Source: Pseudomonas sp. H1h
Lineage (GTDB): Bacteria; Pseudomonadota; Gammaproteobacteria; Pseudomonadales; Pseudomonadaceae
Direction of reading: 5' to 3'
Length of the DNA stretch: 64,000 nt
NCBI RefSeq assembly: GCF_000633255.1
Contig: NZ_AYMJ01000023.1
Coordinates: 1 to 64,000 of the forward strand
Shown here: piece after piece, positions 16,677 through 25,245 of the stretch
How the letters are laid out: each line of letters begins with the position of its first letter
Position numbering within the stretch: the first letter of the stretch is position 1
Translations under genes and position numbers: made by a program
Notes under the pieces: model-generated
What the model saw: the letters and a program-made list of their open reading frames with translations, nothing else
Database searches by the model: none
What the model was told of the DNA's origin: nothing

Positions 16677-18461
16677 CTATTTCTGCTCGCTCTGCGGTGT
16701 TACCCGCAGCACTTCTTCAAGGGTAGTCAGCCCCGCCGCGACCTTCTGCGCACCCGACAGGCGCAGGCTGCGCATGCCTTCCTTGAAGGCTTGCCGGCGG
16801 ATGGCGGTGAGGTCGGTGTCCGGGGTGATGAGTGCTTTGAGGCTGTCGCTCAGTTGCATGATTTCGTAGACCCCGGCGCGCCCGCGATAACCGGTGTCGC
16901 GGCACTCCAGGCAACCGATCGCGCGTTGCGCATTGCCCGGCAAGGGGGCTTGCCACGGGCGGGTCAGGGTTTGCCAGTCTTCCTCTTCCAGCGTCAGCGG
17001 CGCCTTGCAGTGCGGGCATAAAGTTCGCACCAGCCGCTGGGCCATGACCCCGAGCACCGTGGCCTTGATCAGATAATGCGGCACGCCTAGTTCGAGCAGG
17101 CGGCTGATCGCGCTGGGCGCATCGTTGGTGTGCAGGGTCGACAACACCAGGTGTCCGGTGAGCGCGGCCTGAATCGCCATTTCGGCAGTCTCCAGATCGC
17201 GGATCTCGCCGATCATGATGATGTCCGGGTCCTGTCGCATCAACGCGCGTACCCCGGCGGCGAAGCTCAGGTCGATGTTGTGCTGCACCTGCATCTGGTT
17301 GAACGCCGGCTCGACCATTTCGATCGGGTCTTCGATGGTGCAGAGGTTGATCTCCGGCGTCGCCAGCTTCTTCAGCGTGGTGTAGAGCGTGGTGGTCTTG
17401 CCTGAACCGGTCGGCCCGGTGACCAGAATGATGCCGTTGGGCTGACGGGTCATGTCCTGCCAGCGGCGCAGGTCGTCGGCGGAGAAGCCCAACTGATCGA
17501 AGTCCTTGAGCAGCACTTCCGGGTCAAAAATCCGCATGACCATTTTTTCGCCGAACGCGGTGGGCAGGGTCGACAGACGCAACTCGACCTCGCCACCGTC
17601 CGGAGTCTTGGTCTTGACCCGGCCGTCCTGGGGTTTACGCTTCTCGGCGACATTCATCCGCCCGAGGCTTTTCAGGCGGCTGACGATCGCCATCGTCACC
17701 TGCGGCGGGAATTGATAGACGTTGTGCAGCACGCCGTCGATGCGAAAACGCACCGTGCCCTGTTCGCGGCGCGGTTCGATGTGGATATCGCTGGCGCGCT
17801 GCTGGAAGGCGTACTGGAACAGCCAGTCGACGATGTTGACGATGTGTGCATCGTTGGCGTCCGGCTCCTGATCGCTGGCACCCAGGTTGAGCAGTTGCTC
17901 GAAGTTGCCGAGGTTGCCGCTGTGCTGGTCGGCACTGTTGGCGCCGCTGACCGATTTGGCGAGGCGGAAGAACTCGACGCTGAAGCGCTGGATGTCCACC
18001 GGGTTGGCGACCACCCGTTTGATCGGCAGCTTCAGCACGTGGGTCAGGTCAGCCTCCCAGCCGGTGACGTAGGGCTGGGCGCTGGCGACGACCACGGCAT
18101 CGCGGTCGACCGCCACGGCAAGGATCTTGTGCCGCTGGGCAAACGCGTAAGACATCAGCGGAGTGATCGCGGCAACGTTGATCTTCAACGGGTCGATGCG
18201 CAGATACGGCTGGCCGGCCTGTTGGGCCAGCCACAGGGTCAGGCTTTCCAGGTCCAGGTGTTTGCCCGGACGGCTGAGGTCGTCCAGCTGCTGGCTGGCG
18301 ATGAACTCCAGCGGATGTGGCTGGCCGTGGGTCGCGTGGCGGCGGCGGGCGTTGAGCGCCTGCTCCGCCGAGTCCTGGCTGATGAAACCCTGGGCGACCA
18401 GTTCACGCAGTACATCGTTGAGATCCAGCCAGCGGTCCTGAGTGGCAAGTTGAACGGACAT
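16677..18461 (-). CDS. GspE/PulE-family secretion ATPase, solitary
   Basis: The 594-residue protein has an N-terminal T2SSE_N domain (about 1-165), a hexameric ATPase core with Walker A GPTGSGKTT (349-357), and a zinc-binding four-cysteine loop (CPHCKAP and CLECRDTGYRGR) of the GspE/PilB class. Such ATPases power pseudopilus or pilus assembly. No other type II secretion or type IV pilus gene lies nearby, so its partners must be elsewhere or it serves an unusual role. I start at ATG 18461, preceded by AAAGGAG, rather than at 18524. Confidence 0.9.
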   Translation of the reverse strand: MSVQLATQDRWLDLNDVLRELVAQGFISQDSAEQALNARRRHATHGQPHPLEFIASQQLDDLSRPGKHLDLESLTLWLAQQAGQPYLRIDPLKINVAAITPLMSYAFAQRHKILAVAVDRDAVVVASAQPYVTGWEADLTHVLKLPIKRVVANPVDIQRFSVEFFRLAKSVSGANSADQHSGNLGNFEQLLNLGASDQEPDANDAHIVNIVDWLFQYAFQQRASDIHIEPRREQGTVRFRIDGVLHNVYQFPPQVTMAIVSRLKSLGRMNVAEKRKPQDGRVKTKTPDGGEVELRLSTLPTAFGEKMVMRIFDPEVLLKDFDQLGFSADDLRRWQDMTRQPNGIILVTGPTGSGKTTTLYTTLKKLATPEINLCTIEDPIEMVEPAFNQMQVQHNIDLSFAAGVRALMRQDPDIIMIGEIRDLETAEMAIQAALTGHLVLSTLHTNDAPSAISRLLELGVPHYLIKATVLGVMAQRLVRTLCPHCKAPLTLEEEDWQTLTRPWQAPLPGNAQRAIGCLECRDTGYRGRAGVYEIMQLSDSLKALITPDTDLTAIRRQAFKEGMRSLRLSGAQKVAAGLTTLEEVLRVTPQSEQK

Positions 18462-18551
18462 GCGGGCTCCTTTTGAACGACAGTTCGCAAAGGATAGTCG
18501 TGGCCTCGCAGACCGTTGGGCCACTACCCGACAAAGCCGTTGCCGGATTTG

Positions 18552-18890
18552 TCAGCCCGCCGCTTGCGCGGGCGTATTCCACGCCGCGTCGGCGTTTTGC
18601 AGGTTCACCGAGCAGACGCTGATCAGGTTACGAAGTTTTTCCGCAATCACTTCGGCGCGATGCCAGCTCAGTCCGTCGATAGTCATATCGATCGACAGCA
18701 GATCGTCCAGGCGCTCGGCGTTGACCTGGACGGGCGTCAGAAATTGCAGCGCAAACAGATTCAGCACCCGCACCAAAAGATCCGGTTCAGCCTCGGCAAG
18801 AATCTGATATTGCGCCAGGCAATGGGCATTGCTCACGTTCCAGACGTCGGCGCGGGTCGGCGTGCTGTTCACGGCTTCAAGGTGCGGCAT
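18552..18890 (-). CDS. Small protein with ACT-like domain, unknown function
   Basis: The 112-residue product is not one I can name. After a short leader, the segment QYQILAEAEPDLLVRVLNLF, then VQVNAERLDDLLSIDMTI and AEVIAEKLRNLISVCSVNL reads like the beta-alpha-beta-beta-alpha-beta order of an ACT domain, as in the small acetolactate synthase subunit IlvM. It is divergent from an Lrp/AsnC regulator, itself a RAM/ACT-like protein, across a 126-base gap. That pairing hints at amino-acid sensing. The fold is an inference; coding potential is good but the start is unverified. Confidence 0.65.
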   Translation of the reverse strand: MPHLEAVNSTPTRADVWNVSNAHCLAQYQILAEAEPDLLVRVLNLFALQFLTPVQVNAERLDDLLSIDMTIDGLSWHRAEVIAEKLRNLISVCSVNLQNADAAWNTPAQAAG

Positions 18891-19016
18891 GGCAAGTCTC
18901 CAAAATCACTGGAGAAATTTTTACATTCGGTGTCGGGTATTTCTTGGCTAAAATCGGTGTTATTGGCGATCGATCGAAAAGATCAATTCGTAATATCTGG
19001 CATTTGAGGTTTTTCT

Positions 19017-19487
19017 ATGCACAGCGAGCTGGACAGTTACGACCGCAGGATACTCGCTCTGCTGCAAGAGGACGCTTCGCTGTCCAGCGCACAGATCGCC
19101 GAACAGGTGGGCCTGTCGCAGTCGCCGTGCTGGCGGCGGATTCAGCGGATGAAGGAGGAGGGGATCATTCGTGGTCAGGTGACTTTGCTTGATCGCAAGA
19201 AGATCGGCCTGAACACGCAGATCTTCGCCGAGATCAAACTCAACGCCCACGGGCGTTCGAACTTCACCGAATTCACCGAGGCGATTCGTGGCTTTCCGGA
19301 GGTTTTGGAGTGTTATGTGCTGATGGGGGCGGTGGATTTTCTGTTGCGCATTGTCGCGGCGGATATCGAGGCGTATGAGCGGTTCTTCTTTGAGAAGCTG
19401 TCGCTGGTGCCGGGGATACAGGAAGTGAACTCGATTGTGGCGCTGTCGGAGATCAAGTCCACAACGAGCCTGCCAGTCATGCGTTGA
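19017..19487 (+). CDS. Lrp/AsnC family transcriptional regulator
   Basis: The 156-residue regulator has an N-terminal helix-turn-helix (about 6-55: LDSYDRRILALLQEDASLS, then SQSPCWRRIQRMKEEGII) and a C-terminal RAM effector-binding domain (about 70-150). VLECYVLMGAVDFLLRIVAADI is the usual core strand-helix. Such proteins form octamers and respond to amino acids. The closest likely target is the divergent ACT-like gene. The intergenic DNA is AT-rich and contains a CGATCGATCG palindrome near 18968. Confidence 0.93.
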   Translation: MHSELDSYDRRILALLQEDASLSSAQIAEQVGLSQSPCWRRIQRMKEEGIIRGQVTLLDRKKIGLNTQIFAEIKLNAHGRSNFTEFTEAIRGFPEVLECYVLMGAVDFLLRIVAADIEAYERFFFEKLSLVPGIQEVNSIVALSEIKSTTSLPVMR

Positions 19488-19520
19488 TTGTGCAGGCCGC
19501 TTCGTCGGATCGCCGCCCGG

Positions 19521-19580
19521 AGCCGGCGCGCTCCCACCGTTGGAATGCAATCCCCTGTGGGAGCGAGCCTGCTCGCGAAA
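19521..19580. repeat. REP element with degenerate partner
   Basis: A full REP (CTGTGGGAGCGAGCCTGCTCGCGAA) at 19555-19578 is preceded by a decayed inverted arm containing GCGCGCTCCCACC. Confidence 0.75.
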
Positions 19581-19586
19581 GCTGTG

Positions 19587-20957
19587 TTACATGCGCAGCA
19601 GCATTTTCCAGGCACGATTCTGGTAAACCGCAATCGCCTGCTGCTTGCGCGCATCGAGCAGTTCGTCAGTGATCGTCGGCTCGTTTGCCAGTTGCGCCAG
19701 TTTGTTCAGCTCGCCGTACAGGCGATCCATTTCCGGGATCTCCAGCACGTTGCGCGCGTGGTGCAGCCAGACCTGGATGCGCTCGATGCGCGGCAGTTGC
19801 TCGGCCAGATCTTCCGGTTGCTGTTGATAACGCTGCAATTGCAGGGACGTAGCCTCTTCGCCCAACAGACGTGGCAACCAGCTGTGCAGTTGCGCGGCGC
19901 CCTGACGATTGCCACGAGTGTTGCGCTCGGCGGTCCAGGTGCGGGCCAGCAGCCAGCGCGACGCGGTCAGCGAGAACAGGCCCCAGCGCGGGTCTTCCAA
20001 TTCTTCGAGGAACTGCTCCGGCGCCGCCTTGCGCACGTCTTCGTCTTCGATGCCGACCTGAACCAGCGGGCGCCAGTCTTCGAGCAATGCATCGAGTGCC
20101 ACACGCAAGTCGTGCGTCGCAGGACGCGGTGCAGCCTGACCGAGGCTGCTAAGCAGGGCGCGCATTTCCGCGAGGTTCTCGACCCAGTCCAGCAGCAGGC
20201 GCCAGTGGCCGTTGAAACGGTATTGTTCAGCCAGACGCTGGCTGCTGCCGAGCAGGTGCCAGCAGAGCGCGGCGAAGGCGTCGTCCAGTTGGGTTTCCGG
20301 CGTCAGCTGCGGCGCTGGCAGGCTCAGCGAATAGCTGTTGGCGTCGTACAGACGGTAGCCGCGTTCGGCCTTACTGATGTCGCACGGCATCAGGGCCAGG
20401 GTTTCGGCCAGTTCAGCGGCCAGTTCCAGCAGTGCCGCCGGCTCGCCTTCGCGCAGTTCCAGTTCCAGCTCGCAGATTTCTTCTTTCTGTTTGCCGACCA
20501 CTACGTGGCCGAGGTCCAGTGCGGCTTCGATGACCACCTTGGCCTTGCCGCGGCCCCAGGCGATTTCGGCGCGCTCGCGGACGAAGTCGGTGGTGAAGAT
20601 CGGCTTCAGGGTTTTCTTGTCGAGCTCGGCCAGCGACTCGGGCCAGCATTCGCCGTCGAGTTTCTTCACGTCGAGCTTGGCTTTGGGCAACTTCCAGTCG
20701 TACTCGTTACGCTCGGACAGACCGGCAACGCTCTGGCCGCGGGTCTTGAGGGTCTGAATCACTTCGTCACCGTCCTTGCGCAGACGCAGGGCGACTTTGG
20801 CCTGGGCCAGATCGCGCTCGGGGGTGTCGAAGTACTGGTTCATCAACTCACGGCGTTCCCAGCCATTTTTGTTGCGTTTTTTCAGTAACGGGTGCTCGCG
20901 CAGGGCGGCGAGGGTTTCGCGGCTGACGCGGAGTTTGATTTCGGTTTCTTTCTGCAT
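19587..20957 (-). CDS. CYTH and CHAD domain-containing protein
   Basis: The 456-residue protein starts with a CYTH domain (about 1-200), with the signature EIKLRVSRETL and alternating acidic and basic strands (ELELELREG), as in triphosphate tunnel metalloenzymes such as E. coli YgiF, an inorganic triphosphatase. The C-terminal CHAD domain (about 220-450) is helical with conserved basic and histidine residues thought to bind polyphosphate (HDLRVALDALLEDW, HHARNVLEI). A role in polyphosphate metabolism is likely from family knowledge. It is monocistronic and convergent with the Lrp gene. Confidence 0.92.
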   Translation of the reverse strand: MQKETEIKLRVSRETLAALREHPLLKKRNKNGWERRELMNQYFDTPERDLAQAKVALRLRKDGDEVIQTLKTRGQSVAGLSERNEYDWKLPKAKLDVKKLDGECWPESLAELDKKTLKPIFTTDFVRERAEIAWGRGKAKVVIEAALDLGHVVVGKQKEEICELELELREGEPAALLELAAELAETLALMPCDISKAERGYRLYDANSYSLSLPAPQLTPETQLDDAFAALCWHLLGSSQRLAEQYRFNGHWRLLLDWVENLAEMRALLSSLGQAAPRPATHDLRVALDALLEDWRPLVQVGIEDEDVRKAAPEQFLEELEDPRWGLFSLTASRWLLARTWTAERNTRGNRQGAAQLHSWLPRLLGEEATSLQLQRYQQQPEDLAEQLPRIERIQVWLHHARNVLEIPEMDRLYGELNKLAQLANEPTITDELLDARKQQAIAVYQNRAWKMLLRM

Positions 20958-21113
20958 GGCCGGAAAATCCAGGATCGGGAGCGCAGCCGGGGGAATGTGT
21001 GGCTGCCAAGGCCGTGCAGTGTACAGGACTGATACGTCCTACGCCCTGCGGCGGTTTATTCCTGGCGCCGGATGGCTCTATGATGGACTTCAAATCGGGA
21101 GTTGGAGTCAGCG

Positions 21114-22268
21114 ATGCCTTTGCCATCCATGCAAGACCAGTTCGCTGCACTGATCGCCGCACCTTCGGTCAGTTGCACCCAACCGAGTCTGGATCAGTCC
21201 AACCGGGCGGTGATCGATTTGCTCGCCGGTTGGCTGGGTGATCTGGGCTTCAGCTGCGATATCCAGCAGGTCAGCCCCGGTAAATTCAACCTGCTCGCCA
21301 GTTTCGGCAGCGGCCCCGGCGGCCTGGTCCTGGCCGGGCACAGCGATACCGTTCCTTATGACGATGCGCTGTGGCAGACCGATCCGCTGAAGCTCACCGA
21401 AGTCGACGGCCGCTGGGTCGGGCTGGGCAGTTGCGACATGAAGGGCTTTTTTGCCCTGATCATCGAAGCCGTGCAGCCACTGCTTGACCAGCCATTCAAG
21501 CAACCGCTGCTGATCCTCGCCACCTGTGATGAAGAAAGCTCGATGTCCGGTGCCCGGGCGCTGGCCGAGGCCGGTCGTCCGATTGGGCGCGCGGCGGTGA
21601 TCGGCGAGCCGACCGGGCTCAAGCCGATCCGCATGCACAAAGGCATCATGATGGAGCGCATCGACATTCTCGGGCAGAGCGGCCATTCGTCGGATCCGCG
21701 CCTGGGCCACAGCGCCCTCGAAGCGATGCACGACGCCATCGGCGAACTGCGCGGCCTGCGCCTGTTGTGGCAGCGCGAGTTCAACAACCCGCAATTCAGC
21801 GTGCCGCAACCGACCATGAACTTCGGCTGCATCCATGGCGGTGACAACCCCAACCGCATTTGCGGCCAGTGTTCGCTGGAATTCGACCTGCGCCCGCTGC
21901 CGGGCATGGACCCCAAAGTCCTGCGTGCGGAGATTCTGCGCAAGCTCAATCCGGTGGCCGAGCGGCATCAGGTGAAGATCGATTACAAACCGTTGTTCCC
22001 GGAAGTGCCGTCGTTTGAGCAGGCCGAAGACGCCGAATTGGTGCGCATCGCTGAAAAGCTCACCGGTCACCGCGCCGAAGCAGTAGCGTTTGGCACCGAA
22101 GCGCCTTATCTTCAGCGCCTTGGCTGCGAAACCATCGTGCTCGGCCCCGGCGACATCGCCTGTGCACATCAGCCCGGCGAGTACCTTGAAATGTCACGTT
22201 TGCAGCCTACCGTGCAGCTATTGCGGCAGTTGATTGAACATTACTGCCTCACGACTGACGAACGTTGA
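21114..22268 (+). CDS. argE: Acetylornithine deacetylase
   Basis: This M20-family metalloenzyme (384 aa) hydrolyses N-acetylornithine to ornithine and acetate. Zinc-site motifs are AGHSDTVPYDD (His and Asp), GSCDMKGFFA (bridging Asp) and the catalytic DEESS. GQSGHSSDPRLGHSALEAM marks the dimerisation domain start. I choose ATG 21114 with GGAG upstream; an in-frame TTG at 21102 is less likely. argA follows in the same direction after a REPIN-filled gap. Pseudomonads also use ArgJ for acetyl recycling, so ArgE may be accessory. Confidence 0.93.
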   Translation: MPLPSMQDQFAALIAAPSVSCTQPSLDQSNRAVIDLLAGWLGDLGFSCDIQQVSPGKFNLLASFGSGPGGLVLAGHSDTVPYDDALWQTDPLKLTEVDGRWVGLGSCDMKGFFALIIEAVQPLLDQPFKQPLLILATCDEESSMSGARALAEAGRPIGRAAVIGEPTGLKPIRMHKGIMMERIDILGQSGHSSDPRLGHSALEAMHDAIGELRGLRLLWQREFNNPQFSVPQPTMNFGCIHGGDNPNRICGQCSLEFDLRPLPGMDPKVLRAEILRKLNPVAERHQVKIDYKPLFPEVPSFEQAEDAELVRIAEKLTGHRAEAVAFGTEAPYLQRLGCETIVLGPGDIACAHQPGEYLEMSRLQPTVQLLRQLIEHYCLTTDER

Positions 22269-22273
22269 TGCCC

Positions 22274-22366
22274 CCTGTGGGAGCGGGCTTGCTCGCGAAG
22301 ACGGAGTGTCAGGTCCATCCATGTCGATTGACACGACGCCTTCGCGAGCAAGCCTGTCCTCACAGG
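22274..22366. repeat. REPIN between argE and argA
   Basis: CCTGTGGGAGCGGGCTTGCTCGCGAAG and the inverted CTTCGCGAGCAAGCCTGTCCTCACAGG bracket an inner GTGTCA.../...TGACAC stem. The remaining bases to argA (22367-22534) show no other recognisable feature. Confidence 0.9.
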
Positions 22367-22534
22367 AGGGACTGTGTTTTGCCAGACCAAACGCTGTAAA
22401 TTGCCAGCACCCCAACCCGTATTCATGAGGAGAGCGCGCGTGTCGCCAAGCCTGTTCCGACGATAACCATCAGCCCGCTGTGCGTTTTCCGTTTCGCCCT
22501 TTTTCCGGCTGCTATTTATTACAGGCCCAGGTTC

Positions 22535-23836
22535 ATGCCCGAATACGTCAATTGGCTTCGTCACGCGTCCCCTTACATCAATGCCCACCGCGATTGCACC
22601 TTTGTCGTCATGCTGCCCGGCGACGGCGTGGAGCACCCGAACTTCGGCAACATCGTCCACGACCTCGTGCTGTTGCACAGCCTTGGCGTGCGTCTGGTGC
22701 TGGTCCATGGTTCGCGCCCGCAGATTGAAACCCGCCTCGCCGCCCGTGGCCTGACCCCGCACTACCACCACGGCATGCGCATCACCGATGCGGCGACGCT
22801 GGAGTGCGTGATCGACGCGGTTGGCCAGTTGCGCATCGCCATCGAAGCGCGGCTGTCGATGGACATGGCCTCGTCGCCAATGCAGGGCTCGCGCCTGCGG
22901 GTAGCCAGCGGCAACCTGGTCACGGCGCGGCCGATCGGCGTGCTGGAAGGTGTCGACTATCACCACACCGGCGAAGTGCGCCGGGTCGACCGCAAAGGCA
23001 TCAATCGTCTGCTCGACGAGCGCTCGATCGTGCTGCTCTCGCCGTTGGGCTATTCGCCGACCGGTGAAATCTTCAACCTGGCCTGCGAAGACGTCGCCAC
23101 CCGCGCCGCCATCGATCTGGGCGCTGACAAATTGCTGCTGTTTGGGGCCGACCTCGGTCTGATCGACGAGAACGGCAAACTGGTGCGCGAACTGCGTCCG
23201 CAACAGGTGCCGGCGCATCTGCAGCGTCTGGGCAGCAGCAACTATCAGGCAGAACTGTTGGATGCTGCCGCCGAGGCCTGCCGTGGCGGTGTCGCGCGTA
23301 GCCATATCGTCAGCTATGCCGAAGACGGCGCGCTGCTGACCGAACTGTTTACCCGTGACGGTGGCGGTACGCTGGTTGCGCAAGAGCAATTCGAACGGGT
23401 GCGCGAGGCGGCGATTGAAGACGTCGGCGGTTTGCTCGACTTGATCAGCCCGCTGGAAGAGCAGGGGATTCTGGTGCGTCGCTCGCGTGAAGTGCTGGAG
23501 CGTGAGATCGAGCAGTTCAGCGTGGTCGAGCGAGAAGGCATGATCATCGCCTGTGCGGCGCTGTATCAGATTGCCGATTCGGATGCCGGTGAACTGGCGT
23601 GCCTGGCGGTAAACCCTGAGTACCGGCATGGCGGTCGCGGTGATGAGTTGCTGGAACGCATCGAAACCCGGGCCCGGGCGCAAGGCCTGAAAACCCTGTT
23701 CGTCCTCACCACTCGCACCGCGCACTGGTTCCGCGAACGCGGTTTCGAGCCGAGCAGCGTCGAGCGCCTGCCTGCGGCGCGGGCGTCGCTTTACAACTAT
23801 CAGCGCAACTCGAAAATCTTCGAAAAGACCCTCTGA
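22535..23836 (+). CDS. argA: N-acetylglutamate synthase
   Basis: ArgA (433 aa) catalyses the first step of arginine synthesis, acetylating glutamate. It has an N-terminal amino-acid-kinase-like domain (about 1-280; LVHGSRPQIETRLAARG is characteristic and hosts arginine feedback binding) and a C-terminal GNAT acetyltransferase domain (about 290-433), with acetyl-CoA loop YRHGGRGDELLERIE and terminal WFRERGFEPSSVERLP. The length and layout match the classical enzyme. It follows argE in the same direction but with its own long leader. Confidence 0.95.
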   Translation: MPEYVNWLRHASPYINAHRDCTFVVMLPGDGVEHPNFGNIVHDLVLLHSLGVRLVLVHGSRPQIETRLAARGLTPHYHHGMRITDAATLECVIDAVGQLRIAIEARLSMDMASSPMQGSRLRVASGNLVTARPIGVLEGVDYHHTGEVRRVDRKGINRLLDERSIVLLSPLGYSPTGEIFNLACEDVATRAAIDLGADKLLLFGADLGLIDENGKLVRELRPQQVPAHLQRLGSSNYQAELLDAAAEACRGGVARSHIVSYAEDGALLTELFTRDGGGTLVAQEQFERVREAAIEDVGGLLDLISPLEEQGILVRRSREVLEREIEQFSVVEREGMIIACAALYQIADSDAGELACLAVNPEYRHGGRGDELLERIETRARAQGLKTLFVLTTRTAHWFRERGFEPSSVERLPAARASLYNYQRNSKIFEKTL

Positions 23837-23854
23837 CAGCATGTGAGGACTTTT

Positions 23855-23882
23855 GTGGCGAGGGGATGAATCCCCTCACCAC
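23855..23882. terminator. Hairpin between argA and the TauA-like gene
   Basis: GAGGGGA-TGAA-TCCCCTC, extended by GTGG/CCAC, forms a strong stem between the convergent argA and the minus-strand binding-protein gene. It lacks a T-run. It resembles another common P. fluorescens palindrome (GTGGCGAGGGG) and may end both transcripts. Confidence 0.6.
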
Positions 23883-23886
23883 ATAT

Positions 23887-24879
23887 TCAATTGTTTTCGG
23901 TTACAAACTTTGCACTCACGTAAGGCGAGTAATCCGGCAGCACCGTCTCAACCTTGCCCTGTTCCTTCAAAAACTTCGCCGTTTCACCAATCGCCTTGGC
24001 CGTGCCGCCATCCAGCAGCGCGGCAGTTTGCTGCGCCTTGGCATCCGGGAAGGCCGAACCGGCCAGCAACTCCGGCACGTCTGCGGCATTGGCGCCGGTC
24101 AGTTTGGCGATTTTCTGCACCGGTTCCGAGTCTGCCGTCCAGCTGTCTTTATGGCTGGCGTAATCGGCAAACGCGTCTAGAGTGACCTTGGCAAATTTGG
24201 CCACCACCTCAGGATGTTTCTCGGCGTAGTCCTTGCGTGCGACCCAGACTTCAAAGGTCGGCGCGCCCCATTGGCCGACTTGTGCAGCATCGGTCAGGGT
24301 CTTGCCGGTCTTGCGGATTTCTCCCAATGCCGGCGACCAGACAAACGCGCCGTCAATGTCGCCGCGCTTCCACGCCGCGGCGATTTCCGCGGGCTGCAGG
24401 TTCACCACTTTGACTTTGCGGGTGTCCAGGCCCCAGTGCTTGAGTGCGCCGAGCAGGCTGTAGTGGGAGGTGGAGACAAAGGGTGTGGCGATGGTCTTGC
24501 CGACCAGATCCTGCGGGGTGTTGATCCCGCTGCCATTGCGTACCACCAAGGCTTCGGCGGCATTGATCTGCGCTGAAACAATGAACGCGACGATCGGCAG
24601 ATTGCGCGAAGCAGCCGCTGCCAAAGGGCTGGAGCCAAGATTGCCGATCTGCACATCGCCCGATGCAATGGCTGTCACAACTTCCGGGCCACTATTGAAG
24701 CGTCGCCAGTCGATCTGCTGGCCGATGGTTTTCTCGTAGGTGCCATCAGCCTGAGGAACTTTGCTCGGGTCGATACCGGTTTGATAGCCAACAGTGAGGT
24801 TGGCGGCTTGGGCGGAGAAAGAAATTATTACCGACACACAAACTGTAACAAATTGACTAGATAGTGCCCGTTTGGCCAT
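23887..24879 (-). CDS. TauA-like sulfonate/taurine ABC substrate-binding protein (orphan)
   Basis: The 330-residue periplasmic protein has a signal peptide (about 1-25, ending FSAQAAN) and a mature sequence starting LTVGYQTGIDPSKVPQADG, close to taurine-binding TauA. The pocket motif FNSGPEVVTAIASGDVQIGNLGSSPLAAAASR is typical of the SsuA/TauA family. No permease, ATPase or TauD gene accompanies it, so it may feed the nearby SsuBC transporter or one elsewhere. I start at ATG 24879; upstream extension to 24963 lacks a signal peptide. It is divergent from an OprD-type porin. Confidence 0.88.
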   Translation of the reverse strand: MAKRALSSQFVTVCVSVIISFSAQAANLTVGYQTGIDPSKVPQADGTYEKTIGQQIDWRRFNSGPEVVTAIASGDVQIGNLGSSPLAAAASRNLPIVAFIVSAQINAAEALVVRNGSGINTPQDLVGKTIATPFVSTSHYSLLGALKHWGLDTRKVKVVNLQPAEIAAAWKRGDIDGAFVWSPALGEIRKTGKTLTDAAQVGQWGAPTFEVWVARKDYAEKHPEVVAKFAKVTLDAFADYASHKDSWTADSEPVQKIAKLTGANAADVPELLAGSAFPDAKAQQTAALLDGGTAKAIGETAKFLKEQGKVETVLPDYSPYVSAKFVTENN

Positions 24880-25041
24880 GATGGCGTCGCCTTTTGGATA
24901 GGGTTTGACGTGATTTGGAAACGTCAACGCTAATCGATCTAAAAATAGGCGAACAAATACCATTTAGTAATTAGCTTAGTAGCCGATATCCTGTGTTGCG
25001 CTGCAGGTGGCCACTACTGGGCCATATACTCAGATGATATA

Positions 25042-25065
25042 AAAAAGAATGAAATAATTCTTTTT
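25042..25065. promoter_or_regulatory. AT-rich 9-6-9 inverted repeat between TauA-like and porin genes
   Basis: AAAAAGAAT and ATTCTTTTT are exact inverted complements around GAAATA, in the 366-base AT-rich gap (24880-25245) that must hold both divergent promoters. A CysB- or Cbl-type activator site is plausible from the sulfur context. The rest of the gap shows no ORF. Confidence 0.4.
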
Positions 25066-25245
25066 GGGGTTATCAGGAAAGTCAGTACTGTGCAGGGACC
25101 CAAATACTGCGATTAGACCTTGGTCGTAGACACACAAGGTTACGATTGACTTGTCAGTCACGCTCTGGCGCTAATCGCGAACCTACGGATCCGGGCATTC
25201 GACCAGGACCAGGAACACAAGAATTAGAAACGAGAGGAGCTTTAC

